Positions 1 to 7,923 are shown, numbered from the stretch's first letter. The stretch: 64,000 nt of DNA from Actinomycetes bacterium (GCA_029782355.1 JAKOUY010000016.1:682001-746000); one strand, 5' to 3'. A program made the numbers and translations. Notes: a model not told the origin generated them from the letters alone.

Positions 1-1
1 C

Positions 2-271
2 TGCGTGGCGGCCTGCCCGAACGGTGCGGCCAACCTGTTCACCTCGGCCAAGATCGCCCACCTCAACCTGCTGCCGCAGGGCCAGGCCGAGCGCTACAGC
101 CGGGTCGAGGCGATGGTCGACACGATGGACCAGTACTTCGGTTCGTGCACCAACCATGGCGAGTGCGAGGCGGCGTGCCCCAAGGGCATCTCCATCGACT
201 TCATCGCGATGATGAACCAGGACTACCGCAAGGCCAAGTTCAAGAACCGCAAGGCCCTGGCCCGCACCTGA
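2..271 (+). CDS. sdhB: Succinate dehydrogenase/fumarate reductase iron-sulfur subunit, C-terminal part
   Basis: This is the last 89 codons of an SdhB/FrdB subunit that starts outside the window. SdhB carries electrons from the flavoprotein subunit to the membrane quinone site through three Fe-S clusters. The visible part begins with a CVAACP motif and has a second cysteine group, CTNHGECEAACPKG, followed by a helix ending in a basic tail. These are the ligands of the last two clusters. The C-x5-C-x3-CPKGI spacing resembles the SdhB of the non-classical fumarate reductase type found in many actinobacteria and Bacteroidetes. The gene ends at TGA 269-271. A strong hairpin follows before the convergent GH2 gene. 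The family call is secure; succinate versus fumarate direction cannot be told from this fragment. Confidence 0.88.
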   Translation, partial: CVAACPNGAANLFTSAKIAHLNLLPQGQAERYSRVEAMVDTMDQYFGSCTNHGECEAACPKGISIDFIAMMNQDYRKAKFKNRKALART

Positions 272-308
272 CCAGGAGCTGACCACTCCGCCGCCCGCCC
301 AACCCGGC

Positions 309-356
309 TCCATGCGTGCGCAAACCTCCGCAATCGGCGGTTTGCGCACGCATGGA
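309..356. terminator. Perfect 18-bp inverted repeat, likely bidirectional terminator
   Basis: The left arm at 309-326 (TCCATGCGTGCGCAAACC) is perfectly complementary to 339-356. The 12-nt loop contains a further CCG/CGG pairing around CAAT. It lies between the convergent ends of sdhB and the GH2 gene, where a two-way transcription stop is expected. There is no T-tract, so a classical intrinsic terminator is not certain. The stem is unusually long and perfect. Confidence 0.55.
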
Positions 357-362
357 ACTTGG

Positions 363-416
363 TTGCCCGGTTGCCCGGTTGCCCGGTGCCCGGTTGCCCG
401 GTGGGAGTTTGCCCGG
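363..416. repeat. Short tandem repeat of TTGCCCGG
   Basis: The octamer TTGCCCGG occurs at 363-370, 371-378, 379-386, 394-401 and 409-416, with a one-base-shorter copy at 387-393. It fills the rest of the gap between the hairpin and the stop codon of the GH2 gene. There is no coding evidence in it. Confidence 0.8.
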
Positions 417-428
417 GGTTCGAGCGGG

Positions 429-2510
429 TCAGGTCGGGCGGGCGATGATGCTGACGTAGCGGTTGCTGGCGGCCACGTCCGGGCTCTCCAGGGTGACGTC
501 GAGCCACAGCTCGCCGGGGGCGTCGGCCACGACCAGTTGCACCGTGCCGATGCGCGCCACGCTGTCGGCCTCGACGTCGCCCTCGAACGCCCAGCGATGA
601 CTGCCGCCGGGCCACCGCAGGGTGGCGGTGCAGCGGGCCCCGGCGATGGTCCGGCGCTCGTCGTTGACCACGTGGATGTCGACGGCGTGCATGGAACCGG
701 CGGTGACCTCGGCGGGCAGCCGGTCGGCGACCACGATGACCCGCCGGCAGGCGTCGGTCACCGCCTGGTAGGCGGCCTTCGGCGCGCGATGGACGTCGAG
801 GATACCGAAGCCGATCTCGTCGATCGGGTCGAACAGGTGGCTGAAGCACAGCCCGCCGGTCGGCCGGTACTTCAACCGACGAAGGGTCTCGATCTGGGTG
901 CGGAGCAGCTCGGCCTGGTAGCGCTGGGTGGCCTCGACCCACGCTTCCGGCCGGGCGTAGCGATCGGGTGGGACGTGGTCGGCGAAGGGGGCCAGATCGG
1001 GGCGGTCGGAGCTGCCGGCGCGCGCCTGGGCCGGGTTGGCGGCCGACGGCGCACCGAAGTCGCTGACGAAGCGGACCATCCGTGGCACGGCTGAGGCGAA
1101 CCCGCCGAGGTCGGCCGCGGCACCGTGGTACCAGCCGAAGAACAGGTGGGTGTCCCCGCCGGAGAACAGCGGCGGCCGGGGGACGTGGTCGCTGTGGGCG
1201 ATGGCCGGACGGGTCTCGTCGGCCCGTTCGAAGGCCCGCTTGATCCACGGGTCGAGCAGCAGCTCGTTCCACGACGGCCGTTGCTCGCGCAGCATGTGGT
1301 GGGCGATCCCGCCCCCGAGCGCCAAGGCCCGGGTGTCGCGCAACTCGAGCGGTTCATTGTGCCCGCACCACACCAGGATCGACGGGTGGTGACCGAGCAG
1401 GTCGACCAGCTCGCCCGCCTGGCGAACGGCCTGGCGGCGAACGCTGCGCTGGTACCCCCACTGCAGCGGCATGTCCTGCCACACCAACATGCCCAGCTCG
1501 TCGGCGGCGTCGTACAGCGCCGGGTGGCTGACGTGGCCCTGGACCCGCACCAGGTTCAGCCCGGCCTCCTTGGCCAGTTGCAGATCGTGGCGGAGGAGCT
1601 CGGGCGTGGCGTTGGCCAGGTCGAGGCGGGCCGGCGCCAGGTTGGCCCCGAGGAGGAACAGCGACTCGCCGTTGACGGTGAACGTCCAGTGATCCATGGC
1701 GACCTGGCGCAGGCCGGTGCGCACCGTGCGCCCGTCGCTGCACTCGTCGCCGACGAACACCTCGACGGTCACGTCGGTGAGCTGCTGGTCGCCCAGGCCC
1801 CACGGCCACCACAGCGCCGGCTCTGGCACGTCGACATCCCAGTCGACCTCGTTCAGTCCGGTGGCCAGGGAGAACTCGCGCTGGGCGAGGGGGCGGCCAT
1901 CGACGGTGGTGCGGACCTCGACCCGGGTCGGGGCGGCGCTGTCCAGCCGGGCGTGGAGGCGCAGGTGGGCGTGGTCCTCGGCCACGTCACGGCACAGGAC
2001 CCGCAGCCGGTCGAGCCGCACCGTCCCGGTGGTCTCCAACCGGACCGGCCGCCAGATGCCGCCGGGGTTCCACTCCGGGCCGCCGAGCTCGTGGTGCTGG
2101 AACGCCCCGGTCAGGTTGCGCTTGTCGGTCTTGTCGCGCTGCGGGCTGCACGACACTTCGACGGCCAGGACGTGATCCGACGTCAGCTTGGCCAACTCGG
2201 TGATGTCGAAGGCATGGGCGACGAAGTACCCCTCCGGATCGCCGAGGTAGGCGCCGTCCAGCCACACGTCGGCCTGGTAGAAGACCCCGTCGAGCACGAT
2301 CCAGGCCCGCTGCCCCGGGCGCGGCTGGGGCACGCTGAAGCGGGTCCGGTAGAGCAGCGGGGCGTCGTTGTCGGCGAAGGCGGGCGTGGTCCGCCAGTGC
2401 CCGGGGACGTCGACCACGGTCCAGGCGCGGTCGTCGGTGTCCAACCCGATCCCCGTCCGGCGGAGGTCGTCGGTGGCCACGATCGCCCGCCACGGGCCGG
2501 GGAGTTCCAT
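429..2510 (-). CDS. Glycoside hydrolase family 2 protein (beta-mannosidase/beta-galactosidase-like)
   Basis: The 693-residue product has the GH2 order: an N-terminal jelly-roll sugar-binding domain (about 1-170), an Ig-like domain (about 175-280), a TIM barrel (about 290-570) and a C-terminal beta domain. GH2 enzymes remove non-reducing beta-linked mannose, galactose or glucuronic acid. The acid/base region is clear: WCGHNEP at about residue 380. At the nucleophile position, where mannosidases have SEYG or SEFG, this protein reads SDFGAPS (about 484), with Asp in place of Glu. There is no signal peptide, so the enzyme is probably cytoplasmic. The ATG at 2510 follows a TACCAT box by 8 nt, consistent with a leaderless mRNA. 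The substrate is unknown, and the Glu to Asp change may weaken or alter activity. Confidence 0.75.
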   Translation of the reverse strand: MELPGPWRAIVATDDLRRTGIGLDTDDRAWTVVDVPGHWRTTPAFADNDAPLLYRTRFSVPQPRPGQRAWIVLDGVFYQADVWLDGAYLGDPEGYFVAHAFDITELAKLTSDHVLAVEVSCSPQRDKTDKRNLTGAFQHHELGGPEWNPGGIWRPVRLETTGTVRLDRLRVLCRDVAEDHAHLRLHARLDSAAPTRVEVRTTVDGRPLAQREFSLATGLNEVDWDVDVPEPALWWPWGLGDQQLTDVTVEVFVGDECSDGRTVRTGLRQVAMDHWTFTVNGESLFLLGANLAPARLDLANATPELLRHDLQLAKEAGLNLVRVQGHVSHPALYDAADELGMLVWQDMPLQWGYQRSVRRQAVRQAGELVDLLGHHPSILVWCGHNEPLELRDTRALALGGGIAHHMLREQRPSWNELLLDPWIKRAFERADETRPAIAHSDHVPRPPLFSGGDTHLFFGWYHGAAADLGGFASAVPRMVRFVSDFGAPSAANPAQARAGSSDRPDLAPFADHVPPDRYARPEAWVEATQRYQAELLRTQIETLRRLKYRPTGGLCFSHLFDPIDEIGFGILDVHRAPKAAYQAVTDACRRVIVVADRLPAEVTAGSMHAVDIHVVNDERRTIAGARCTATLRWPGGSHRWAFEGDVEADSVARIGTVQLVVADAPGELWLDVTLESPDVAASNRYVSIIARPT

Positions 2511-2518
2511 CGCCGTGC

Positions 2519-2568
2519 ATGGTAGGCCGGGGCCCGAGCAGCGCCCCCGGCGGGTCGCTCGATAGGGT
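2519..2568. promoter_or_regulatory. Divergent leaderless promoters (GH2 gene / AAA ATPase gene)
   Basis: On the minus strand TACCAT (2524-2519) ends 8 nt before the GH2 start. On the plus strand TAGGGT (2563-2568) ends 7 nt before the ATG of the AAA gene. Both match the TANNNT -10 pattern seen before many genes in this window, with no Shine-Dalgarno sequence in between. Confidence 0.5.
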
Positions 2569-2575
2569 CGGCGCC

Positions 2576-3994
2576 ATGCACGAGCACCCTGCGACGTTGT
2601 CCGAGCTGCGCCGCTCCGGGTGGACCTCGGTGCCGGTCAAGGAGGAGATCCGGCGCAACGCCGTGGCCCGGATCATGGCCGGCCGGCCGCTGTTCGACGG
2701 CGTGATCGGCTACGAGGACACGGTGATGCCGCAGCTGGAGAACGCCCTCCTGGCCGGGCACGACGTGATCTTCCTGGGCGAGCGGGGCCAGGCCAAGACC
2801 CGGATGATCCGCTCGCTCATCGGCCTGCTCGACGAGTGGATGCCCGTCGTCGCCGGCAGCGAGATCCACGACGACCCCTACCATCCGGTGTCCGCGCACG
2901 CCCGCCACCTGGTGGCCGATCAGGGCGACGACACCCCGATCGACTGGGTGCACCGCAGCCGGCGCTACGGCGAGAAGCTGGCGACGCCGGACACGTCCAT
3001 CGCCGACCTGATCGGCGAGGTCGACCCGATCAAGGTCGCCGAGGGCCGCTACCTGTCCGACGAGTTGACCCTGCACTACGGGTTGGTGCCGCGGACCAAC
3101 CGGGGGATCTTCGCCATCAACGAGATCCCCGACCTCAGCGAGCGGATCCAGGTCGGGCTGCTGAACGTGCTGGAGGAGCGCGACGTCCAGATCCGCGGCT
3201 ACCAGATCAGCCTGCCACTCGACCTGCTCCTCGTCGCCAGCGCCAACCCGGAGGACTACACCAATCGCGGCCGGATCATCACCCCGCTGAAGGACCGCTT
3301 CGGCAGCCAGATCCGCACCCATTACCCACTCGACGCCGACACCGAGATCGACATCATGCGGCAAGAGGCCCGGCCGCTGACGGTGGGCGAGGTCGGTGTC
3401 AACGTCCCCCACTACCTCGAGCGGGTCATCGCCACGTTCAGCCAGCTGGCCCGGGGCAGTTCGCAGGTCAACCAACGCAGCGGGGTCAGCGTGCGTCTCA
3501 GCGTCAGCAACGTCGAGGTCGTCGGGGCCAACGCCCTGCGCCGCGGCCTGCGCTCGGGTGAGCAGCGCGCCGTGGCCCGGGTGAGCGATCTGGAGGCGTT
3601 GCCGGCGGCCACCAGCGGCAAGATCGAGATCGAGTCGTTCGAGGAGGGTCGCGATGGCGAGATCCTCGAGCATCTGGTCAAGTCGGCCACGCTGACCGTG
3701 TTCCGCGAGGTTGCCGACCCGGTGCGGCTCACCGACGTGGTCACCGCGTTCGAGGCCGGGGCCAGCGCCCGAGCGGGCGAGGGGGTCGCCTCCGCCGATC
3801 TGGCCGCGGTGGCCAGCTCGATCCCGGCCCTGGCCGAGGCCGCCGACGCGCTGATCGCCGGTGACGGCTCGACCGGCACGCCCGGCCAGGCCGACATCGC
3901 CGCCGCCGTCGAGTTCCTGCTCGAAGGGCTGCATCTGTCGAAGCGGTTGAACAAGGACGCCGACACCTACCGGGCGAGGAAGTCGCCGCGCTGA
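2576..3994 (+). CDS. MoxR/magnesium-chelatase-type AAA+ ATPase
   Basis: This 472-residue AAA+ protein is of the chelatase I / MoxR type. The Walker A motif GERGQAKT is at 68-75, and a Walker B-like segment FAINEIPDLSERIQ lies near 178-191, followed by the arginine-rich sensor region around SANPEDYTNRGRI. Such ATPases work with a VWA-domain partner to insert metals or remodel protein complexes. The likely partner is the VWA gene starting near 5508; the pair matches the mycobacterial Rv0958/Rv0959 arrangement. Here two minus-strand genes sit between the partners. The ATG at 2576 was chosen over upstream codons because it begins the conserved region and lies 7 nt after a TAGGGT box. The physiological substrate is unknown. 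Confidence 0.82.
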   Translation: MHEHPATLSELRRSGWTSVPVKEEIRRNAVARIMAGRPLFDGVIGYEDTVMPQLENALLAGHDVIFLGERGQAKTRMIRSLIGLLDEWMPVVAGSEIHDDPYHPVSAHARHLVADQGDDTPIDWVHRSRRYGEKLATPDTSIADLIGEVDPIKVAEGRYLSDELTLHYGLVPRTNRGIFAINEIPDLSERIQVGLLNVLEERDVQIRGYQISLPLDLLLVASANPEDYTNRGRIITPLKDRFGSQIRTHYPLDADTEIDIMRQEARPLTVGEVGVNVPHYLERVIATFSQLARGSSQVNQRSGVSVRLSVSNVEVVGANALRRGLRSGEQRAVARVSDLEALPAATSGKIEIESFEEGRDGEILEHLVKSATLTVFREVADPVRLTDVVTAFEAGASARAGEGVASADLAAVASSIPALAEAADALIAGDGSTGTPGQADIAAAVEFLLEGLHLSKRLNKDADTYRARKSPR

Positions 3995-4020
3995 GCCACG
4001 ACCGGTCGCCCGGCCGTGGC
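3995..4020. terminator. Hairpin between convergent genes
   Basis: Arms 3995-4005 (GCCACGACCGG) and 4010-4020 pair with one mismatch around the loop TCGC. The hairpin fills nearly the whole gap between the stop codons of the AAA gene and the convergent gene at 4023. It is a plausible bidirectional terminator without a T-tract. Confidence 0.5.
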
Positions 4021-4022
4021 CG

Positions 4023-4904
4023 TCAGCCGAGTTCCGTGAGCAGGCCGACCGGCAGTTCGCCGGCCACCACGGCCACCTCGTCGCGCATCCGGGCCGTGGC
4101 CTCGGCCCGCTCGGCGTCGGAGCCGGCCGGAGCCCGGTAGGTCAGCGCCAGCGGGCGCGGTGGGCCCATCTCGGCGGTGCGGTGGAGCACGGCCTCGACC
4201 TGCCCACGGCAGGCCACGCCGAGCACGTCGCAGGCACCGGCCAGATCGGCCAGCTCGACGTCGGCCCGCCCGGGGATCGCCACCTCGCCCGTGGTCAAGC
4301 CATGCAGCCAGGTGAACCAGCGCATCGCGTCCTCTCGCCGGGCGGCGTCGAGGTGCGGCTGGCTGTCGGTCATCGCCGGGCGGACCACGGCGACATCGAG
4401 GGCGGTGGCCACCGGGGGACCGCCGCGCAGGATCCGCCAGGCGTCCCGCCACGCCACCACCAGGCGGTGCAGCACCTCGCCCTGGCGGCGAGCGTCGCCG
4501 GGTGCGCTGCGCACGGTCACGGCGTACGGCGCTTCCATCGGTACCCACCCGTCGACGACGTCTCCGACCGCCTCGGCCGCCCGCTCCACCCAGCGCGGCC
4601 AGGCGCGCGCCGCGGCCCGATCGTCGGTGAACGCCCCGTCGTTGTCGAACCACGTCGGGACGGTCGGCTGGAGCAGGCGGAGCCACACGCCCAACCTGCG
4701 CTCGTGGGCCATCGCCGCGGCCTGACGCAGCTGCTCGATCCGCTGGCCGTCCAGGCGACCGGCGGTGGGCTCGGTGCTGGCCCAGGCCAGATCGGTGCGG
4801 ACGAAGCCGTAGCCCTCCGCGACCGCAGCCTCGCAGTCGTCCGCCCAGCGATCGGGAAGGAGCGCCAGGTGGCGACCCCGGACCGGTCCGTCGGGTTGGC
4901 TCAC
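4023..4904 (-). CDS. GH1-like (beta/alpha)8 barrel protein, probably non-catalytic
   Basis: The 293-residue protein resembles the N-terminal half of family 1 glycosidases. It has GYGFVRTDLAWASTEPT, the counterpart of the GH1 strand ending in W-S-R-I-E-P, and then a segment VPTWF matching LPxWL. At the acid/base site, GH1 enzymes have W-x-T-x-N-E-P; here the text is WVPMEAP, so Asn and Pro are lost while Glu remains. No nucleophile motif (I/V-T-E-N-G) is visible, and the protein is shorter than the usual ~450 residues. It starts with GTG 9 nt after the cyclase stop, so the two are probably co-transcribed. A sugar-binding or structural role is possible, but the function is unknown. Confidence 0.5.
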   Translation of the reverse strand: MSQPDGPVRGRHLALLPDRWADDCEAAVAEGYGFVRTDLAWASTEPTAGRLDGQRIEQLRQAAAMAHERRLGVWLRLLQPTVPTWFDNDGAFTDDRAAARAWPRWVERAAEAVGDVVDGWVPMEAPYAVTVRSAPGDARRQGEVLHRLVVAWRDAWRILRGGPPVATALDVAVVRPAMTDSQPHLDAARREDAMRWFTWLHGLTTGEVAIPGRADVELADLAGACDVLGVACRGQVEAVLHRTAEMGPPRPLALTYRAPAGSDAERAEATARMRDEVAVVAGELPVGLLTELG

Positions 4905-4913
4905 CGGCTCACG

Positions 4914-5465
4914 TCACAGGGAGAACGGTGCCCGGGTCCACAGCTCGGCGGTGTCGCCGTTGCCGATGTTCGCCGGCCGGCCGTTCAGCGCCACCACGCT
5001 GATGTGCCCGGGGAAGCCGCGCAACTCGATCTCGCCGTGGGGGACCGCCAGCACCCCGGCGGGGAGGTGGTCGATCTGCATGGCCGGCATGAGCACCTCA
5101 CCCGGACCGGCGAGGTCGCACAACCGCGAGGCCATGTTGACCGCCGAGCCGATGTAGTCGTCGCCCTCGAACAGCAGCGCATACCCGCTGGCGATGCCGG
5201 CGTGCAACGACAGGGGGGCGCACAGCGGTGCCGAGCGATGCCACAGCTCCATGACGAAGCTGATGGCGTTCTCGTGGTCGACGGCCACGACCATGCACCC
5301 GTCACCCAGCCACTTGGCGATGCGCACCCCGGTCTCGCTGGCCACCTCGCGCGTCAGGGTCCGGAAGGCACTGAGCAGTCGCCCGGCGGCGTCGTCGCCG
5401 AAGGCCGCGGTGTAGTTGGTGAACCCGGAGAGGTCGATGAAGACGAACGAGCGCGGCACTCTCAT
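4914..5465 (-). CDS. Class III adenylate/guanylate cyclase catalytic domain protein
   Basis: This 183-residue protein is a stand-alone class III nucleotidyl cyclase domain. The two metal-binding aspartates are present, D11 in FIDLSGFT and D55 in KWLGDG. The transition-state pair N110/R114 is in VNMASRL, and the purine-selecting Lys (K51) and Asp (D103) are consistent with adenylate cyclase, so cAMP is the likely product. There is no membrane segment or sensor domain. ATG 5465 has GGAGGT three bases upstream and a TAGCCT box 9 nt upstream. It is divergent from the VWA gene and precedes the GH1-like gene in what looks like a two-gene operon. Activity is likely because every key residue is kept. 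Confidence 0.8.
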   Translation of the reverse strand: MRVPRSFVFIDLSGFTNYTAAFGDDAAGRLLSAFRTLTREVASETGVRIAKWLGDGCMVVAVDHENAISFVMELWHRSAPLCAPLSLHAGIASGYALLFEGDDYIGSAVNMASRLCDLAGPGEVLMPAMQIDHLPAGVLAVPHGEIELRGFPGHISVVALNGRPANIGNGDTAELWTRAPFSL

Positions 5466-5474
5466 GACACCTCC

Positions 5475-5501
5475 AGGCTATGCCGGGGCGTTGGGTAGAT
5501 T
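5475..5501. promoter_or_regulatory. Divergent -10 boxes for cyclase and VWA genes
   Basis: Minus-strand TAGCCT (5480-5475) precedes the cyclase ATG by 9 nt. Plus-strand TAGATT (5496-5501) precedes ATC 5508 by 6 nt; its TAG is also the in-frame stop that bounds the VWA reading frame. The region carries both promoters within about 30 bp. Confidence 0.45.
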
Positions 5502-5507
5502 GCGGGC

Positions 5508-7451
5508 ATCCGCCGACTGTTCACCTACACGAAATGGGACGGCTCCCAGGCCGGGTTCGATCTCGACGCAGCGTCACTGTTCGACCACTTGACCGACGAG
5601 CTGCTGTACCACGGTGACCTCGACACCGCCCTGCGGCGGATGATGCAGCGCGGCCTCCGCACCCCAGCCGGCGGACGTCTCGAGGGGCTGGCGGACCTGC
5701 TGAAGCGGGTGCGGGCCAAGCGGGAGGAGATCCTCGAGCGCCACGACCTGGGCGTCTACGAGGAGATCGCCGACGCCCTCGACCAGATCGTGGCCACCGA
5801 GCGGGAGGCCCTCGACGAGACCGACCCGCGTGCCACCCAACTCGACCTGCTGCCCGACGACCTGGCCGGGCGGGTCGGGGAGCTGAGCCGCTACGACTTC
5901 GCCTCGCCGGACGCCGCAGCCGCCTTCGCCGAGCTGGTCGAGCAGCTGCGCGAGCAGCTGGTGCGCCAGGCGGCCGAGCAGATGTCGTCGGCGATGCAGG
6001 AGATGACCCCGGAGTCCATCGCCCGGATGACGGCGATGATGGCCGAGCTCAACGAGATGATCGCCCGGCGGGATCGGGGCGAGGACCCTCGCTTCGAGCG
6101 GTTCATGCACGAGTACGGCGACTTCTTCCCCGAACGACCGCAGAGCCTCGACGAGCTGCTCGAACAGCTGGCCCGGCGGATGGCCGCGGCGCAGGCGCTG
6201 CTCGACTCGATGACGCCCGAACAGCGCGCCCAGCTTCGCGAGCTGTCCGACCAGCTGCTCGGCGACCTCGACCTGCGCTGGCAGATGGACCAGCTCGGAC
6301 GATCGATGCAGTCGATGATGCCGCAGCTGTTCGGGTCCGGCTACGACTTCCGCGGCGAGCAGCCGCTGGGGATGGACGGGGCGATGCAGGCGATGCGCGA
6401 CCTCGGCGAACTCGACCGCCTCGAGCATCTCCTGCGCACCGCCACCTCCCCGGGGCAGCTCAGCGAGGCCGACCTCGACCGCGTCGGTGACCTGCTCGGC
6501 GAGGACGCCGCCCGCTCGATGGAGCAGCTCGCCGAGCTGAGCCGGATGCTGGAGGATGCCGGGCTGGCCCGCCGCGACGGCACCCGGCTGCAGCTCACCC
6601 CGAAGGGCCTGCGCCAGATCGGCAACGCCTCGTTGCGTGACCTGTTCCGCAAGCTGAGCGCCGACAAGGCCGGTCAGCACGAGCTCGACCGGATCGGGCA
6701 CGGCCACGAGCGCAGCTTCCAGACCAAGCCGTACGAGTTCGGCGACCCGTTCCACCTCGACCTGCAGCGGACGATCCGCAACGCCCTGGCCAGAGGCGGA
6801 CCCGGCACCCCGATCCGGCTGCATCCGGACGACTTCGAGGTCGAGCAGACCGAGCAGCTGACCCGCTCGGCCACGGTGGTGATGCTCGACCTGTCCCAGA
6901 GCATGCCGTTGCGCGACAACTTCCTGCCGGCCAAGAAGGTGGCCATGGCGCTGCACGCCCTGATCACCTCGCAGTTCCCCCGCGACTACCTCGGGCTGAT
7001 CGGCTTCGCCTCGCTGGCCCGGCCGATCACCGCCGCCATGCTGCCCGAGGTCACCTGGGATGCGCAGTACGGCACGAACATGCAGCACGGATTCTCCCTG
7101 GCTCGCCAGATGCTGGCCGGCCAGACGGGGACCAAGCAGGTGATCATGATCACCGATGGCGAGCCGACCGCTCACCTCGACGCCGACGGTCGATCGGTCT
7201 TCCACTACCCGCCGGTCACCGAGACGATCGAGGCGACGATGCGTGAGGTGCTCCGCTGCACGCGCGCCGGCATCCGCATCAACAGCTTCGTGCTCGACGT
7301 CAACGACTACCTGCGCGCCTTCATCGAGCGGATGGCGGCGATCAATCGCGGCCGGGTGTTCTACACCACGCCCGACACGCTGGGCGACTACGTCCTGGTC
7401 GACTTCCTCGAGCATCGCCAGCGCGCCCAGCGCTCCCGTCGAACCGGGTGA
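5508..7451 (+). CDS. VWA-domain protein, partner of the MoxR-type ATPase; probable ATC start
   Basis: The ~647-residue protein ends in a von Willebrand factor A domain. The MIDAS motif DLSQS lies near residue 461, with a downstream TDGEPT. The central part is charged and helical. It corresponds to the mycobacterial Rv0959 family, which is found with a chelatase-type ATPase (here 2576-3994). Conserved coding sequence (RRLFTYTKWDGSQAGFDLD) lies upstream of the first in-frame ATG at 5589, and the frame is closed by TAG at 5496. No ATG, GTG or TTG is in frame between. ATC 5508 sits exactly 6 nt after a TAGATT box, as in the leaderless genes nearby, so ATC initiation is the best reading; ATT 5499 is the alternative. 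Confidence 0.78.
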   Translation: MRRLFTYTKWDGSQAGFDLDAASLFDHLTDELLYHGDLDTALRRMMQRGLRTPAGGRLEGLADLLKRVRAKREEILERHDLGVYEEIADALDQIVATEREALDETDPRATQLDLLPDDLAGRVGELSRYDFASPDAAAAFAELVEQLREQLVRQAAEQMSSAMQEMTPESIARMTAMMAELNEMIARRDRGEDPRFERFMHEYGDFFPERPQSLDELLEQLARRMAAAQALLDSMTPEQRAQLRELSDQLLGDLDLRWQMDQLGRSMQSMMPQLFGSGYDFRGEQPLGMDGAMQAMRDLGELDRLEHLLRTATSPGQLSEADLDRVGDLLGEDAARSMEQLAELSRMLEDAGLARRDGTRLQLTPKGLRQIGNASLRDLFRKLSADKAGQHELDRIGHGHERSFQTKPYEFGDPFHLDLQRTIRNALARGGPGTPIRLHPDDFEVEQTEQLTRSATVVMLDLSQSMPLRDNFLPAKKVAMALHALITSQFPRDYLGLIGFASLARPITAAMLPEVTWDAQYGTNMQHGFSLARQMLAGQTGTKQVIMITDGEPTAHLDADGRSVFHYPPVTETIEATMREVLRCTRAGIRINSFVLDVNDYLRAFIERMAAINRGRVFYTTPDTLGDYVLVDFLEHRQRAQRSRRTG

Positions 7452-7553
7452 CCGCGCCGGATCGGCGTCGACCGGTCGCGCGAAGGCACTGCTCAGACGG
7501 TTCCGAAATCCCCCCTTGCGCAACGTGGATGTGATAGTGGAGAATGACGGCAC

Positions 7554-7565
7554 TGTAATTACAAT
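7554..7565 (+). promoter_or_regulatory. Palindrome overlapping a -10 box upstream of whiB
   Basis: The 10-bp perfect palindrome TGTAATTACA (7554-7563) overlaps TACAAT (7560-7565), a good -10 candidate about 50 nt before the whiB start. The surrounding sequence is the most AT-rich in this part of the window. A dimeric regulator could act here. No -35 element is obvious. Confidence 0.35.
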
Positions 7566-7615
7566 GGCGTTTCTTGCCCCGGCGGTGCGCGGGCAGGGGA
7601 GCGCAGGAGGCCGCC

Positions 7616-7882
7616 GTGAGCATCGACATCAGCGTGGAACCGCCGAACTGGCAGGACGAGGCCAACTGCCTCGGCGTCGACCCGGACCTGTTCTTCCCCG
7701 AGCGGGGAGCGTCGACGCGCGAAGCCAAGGAAGTGTGCCGCGGCTGCGTGGTGCGGTTGGAGTGCCTCGAGTACGCCCTCGCGAGTGGCGAGAAGTTCGG
7801 CATCTGGGGTGGCCTGAGCGAGCGTGAGCGACGCCGGTTGCGCCGCCAGCGAGCCCTGGCAACCCGCCGCAGCACGGCGTGA
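7616..7882 (+). CDS. WhiB-family iron-sulfur transcriptional regulator
   Basis: The 88-residue product has the four cysteines of the WhiB [4Fe-4S] domain, C18, C41, C44 and C50 (CRGCVVRLEC), followed by the G(I/V)WGG turn (GIWGG, 62-66) and a basic C-terminal tail for DNA contact. WhiB proteins sense redox state or nitric oxide and act with the primary sigma factor in actinobacteria. GTG 7616 was chosen because AGGAGG lies 5 nt upstream and the longer frame adds only a non-conserved stretch. It has a leader, unlike many neighbours. Which WhiB subclass it belongs to cannot be fixed by eye. Confidence 0.9.
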   Translation: MSIDISVEPPNWQDEANCLGVDPDLFFPERGASTREAKEVCRGCVVRLECLEYALASGEKFGIWGGLSERERRRLRRQRALATRRSTA

Positions 7883-7923
7883 TCGGCCTCGCCCGGCGCC
7901 GCCGCGCGCCGTCGATCCAGTGG

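Noticed and set aside
1125-2525. Long plus-strand frame opposite the GH2 gene (466 codons)
   Set aside because: It is antisense to a conserved GH2 enzyme and translates into low-complexity Gly/Val/Gln-rich text without any family motif; high-GC DNA produces such shadow frames.
5589-7451. ATG 5589 as start of the VWA gene
   Set aside because: It would remove 27 conserved-looking residues and has no -10 box or ribosome-binding site at the expected distance.
7574-7615. Longer start for the first WhiB
   Set aside because: The added residues are Arg/Gly/Ala-rich and the AGGAGG site fits GTG 7616 precisely.
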